A program made the translations under genes and the position numbers. A stretch of DNA of 64,000 nucleotides from Harmothoe impar (lineage: Eukaryota > Annelida > Polychaeta > Phyllodocida > Polynoidae), in the NCBI GenBank assembly GCA_947462335.1, contig OX381710.1, forward strand, positions 32,789,004 to 32,853,003, read 5' to 3'. The stretch's first letter is position 1; every line of letters begins with the position of its first letter. The notes below the pieces were generated by a model. The model ran no database searches. It was given only the letters and a program-made list of their open reading frames with translations, and was not told where the DNA came from. Below are positions 62,281-64,000 of the stretch, piece after piece.

Positions 62281-63308
62281 GAAGTCGTTTATAAGGGAAG
62301 GTCCTTTTTTACCCACAACAACACATTGGGTTCTAACCATATACATGTATCCAGTACCTAAAATCTAGAAGAATACCCTGTTAAAGCTATAAGCTGCATG
62401 TTATGTATAGGCTATTCATGGCCTTTGGCAAGTGTGTCGTTCCGCTGGCCCACTAAAATCCTCCTGGATAAACAGCCTATATCACATCCAAGCCCAGAGC
62501 TGCTCTCTCCTGCCCGGGGAGCAGCTCATAGAGCAGCTCATAGAGCCGCTTACATAATCGCCGTCCCAAATAGCACCCCTAGGCCCCGCTTATACCACCG
62601 CGACAAAATGCGTGAGGCAAATGGGGCTTAGGGAACTCAAACTACGTAGAAGCCTCCGGAAGCTGATCCAATTGGGGCTGAAATATGCCTCACGGGATAA
62701 TAGGTGTAGGAGGGAGGGTTCTGCCTGGTAGGGCTGGTGGTGGCAGGTCACAGGAGGGGTGCCTTGGTATTGATCATGTGAAAGGATTCTTACAATAGAG
62801 TAGCTATATTCAGTTCTGAGCCAAAGTGAAATTAACAGGCAAAATGTTGTAACCGTTAAGTGTAACAGGTAAGTCTATATAGTTATATTCCTTTCTAAAG
62901 GCGGGGTATATTTTTGTCTGCAAATTATAGATTTTTGGCAATGATAAATTCGATTTGCGTCATAGGGTTTAGTTATGATGATAAACATGACACATAAGTC
63001 CCAAAATCGAACTCATCCTTCCATTTAGGAATATTCGATAGACTATTGAATGGCGGCATCTAAGAGGCACCCCCCGCCCCAACCCTGGAGGACATCATGT
63101 GTTACGGCCATGGGACAGTATCTGTGTCGCATAGTAGCAGCACTGTCTTCATCAATATTAGATAGCCCTGCCCTGGAGGCCCGATAGACCCAGGCAGGAC
63201 GCAGGTGTTGGAGGCACCGGGATCTGGGCCCATCCCTGACCAATGACGGCGTAGTCTGATTCAGAGTGGCAGTAAGCCCGGCAGTAAGGAGATTGATCCA
63301 ATCCCACC
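62281..63308. other. no gene seen
   Basis: A small duplication, GAGCAGCTCATA twice at 62518-62545, and no supported ORF. Confidence 0.45.
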
Positions 63309-63418
63309 AGGACTTAGGGCTACAAACATGGACCTTTAGCTGTCCTAATCTAATACCGCAAGGACCTAGGGTTACACACATGGACCTTTAGGTGTCCTAA
63401 TCTAATACCACGAGGACC
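63309..63418. repeat. 52-bp tandem duplication
   Basis: AGGACTTAGGGCTACAAACA at 63309 and AGGACCTAGGGTTACACACA at 63361, both followed by TGGACCTTTAG and TGTCCTAATCTAATACC; a third start CGAGGACC at 63411. Confidence 0.9.
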
Positions 63419-64000
63419 AATGGTAAACGTCAGGCCCTGTTTAGCGTCAATATACCACAAACAAGGGGTGTAAATGGCTGTTCTTACTGTACCATATTTA
63501 CATAATACAAGGGATGTGTTTTAATCCCATTGCATGAGAGACAACAGTTACCGGCGAGAGTTATGTAGACCTGTATCTTTTGACACCCTTTCCATATGGT
63601 GAAAATATTGCAGAGTTAATCATAGAGATGTAGGTATTAGGCACATTGTAGTACAGTGTATGCACAGCTGCTACCCCTTCTAGCTTTAACATACTCTGCT
63701 GCTAGTGTTCTACTGTTAACATTATACCATCACATAACCATCCTCATGCAATATGTTAAAGCTGGTCTCGTAGAACTAAATTAGATGAAAGATAGATGGG
63801 AATGAGGGTGTGTGTGACGGGAATGGATTAGGAAGGGGATGACGTAAGGGCGGCAAAAATGATATTCAAGCTTTATTCACAGGTGTGACTGCACAGACAC
63901 CGGTCTGGTTTCTGTGCACAGTAATATTTTATAGCACCATTCTCATCCTCACATTCTCGATGAGGCCCCTATCGTAGAGATTAAACTTAAAGTAGATCAC
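63419..64000. other. no gene seen
   Basis: Noncoding as far as can be judged. Confidence 0.4.

Overview
This is animal (metazoan) nuclear DNA. The evidence is long multi-exon genes with GT-AG introns, many short inverted-repeat elements, minisatellites, and long G or C homopolymer runs. The protein content (a GCNA protease with an intact active site and one ubinuclein gene, each with very long disordered exons) fits an invertebrate, probably a marine bilaterian. I cannot name the species from the sequence.

Layout: (1) 1-8469 holds no recognisable protein gene, only homopolymers, a CACATCTACCCC-type minisatellite and inverted-repeat elements; a possible promoter and 5' UTR exon for the next gene lies near 3938-4067. 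(2) 8470-20561, plus strand: a 12-exon gene for a GCNA/ACRC-type SprT metalloprotease (1612 aa in my model). It has a huge acidic disordered exon, an HExxH protease core, a CxxC...CxxC zinc ribbon and a C-terminal HMG-like box. (3) 24625-44671, plus strand: an ubinuclein (UBN1/UBN2-type) gene of 17 exons plus one likely 45-nt cassette exon, about 2325-2374 aa, roughly twice the length of vertebrate ubinucleins. The extra length comes mainly from one giant exon (31458 to about 34226/34328) with sixteen tandem 14-residue repeats. (4) 51303-54233, minus strand: an intronless coding exon for a 976-aa protein made of 27 ankyrin repeats. (5) 54300-64000: no confident gene; a possible signal-peptide first exon at 56318-56428 next to a 52-bp minisatellite, a 317-bp near-perfect palindrome at 57091-57407, further inverted-repeat elements and compound microsatellites.

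The two plus-strand genes both act on chromatin. GCNA proteins process DNA-protein crosslinks in germ cells, and ubinuclein is the subunit of the HIRA complex that deposits histone H3.3. They lie head to tail, about 4 kb apart. No CRISPR, operon or other prokaryotic feature is present, and I did not recognise any tRNA or rRNA gene. Exon joins were made by hand from splice consensus and reading phase; in both large genes the summed exon lengths divide by three and close on a stop codon.
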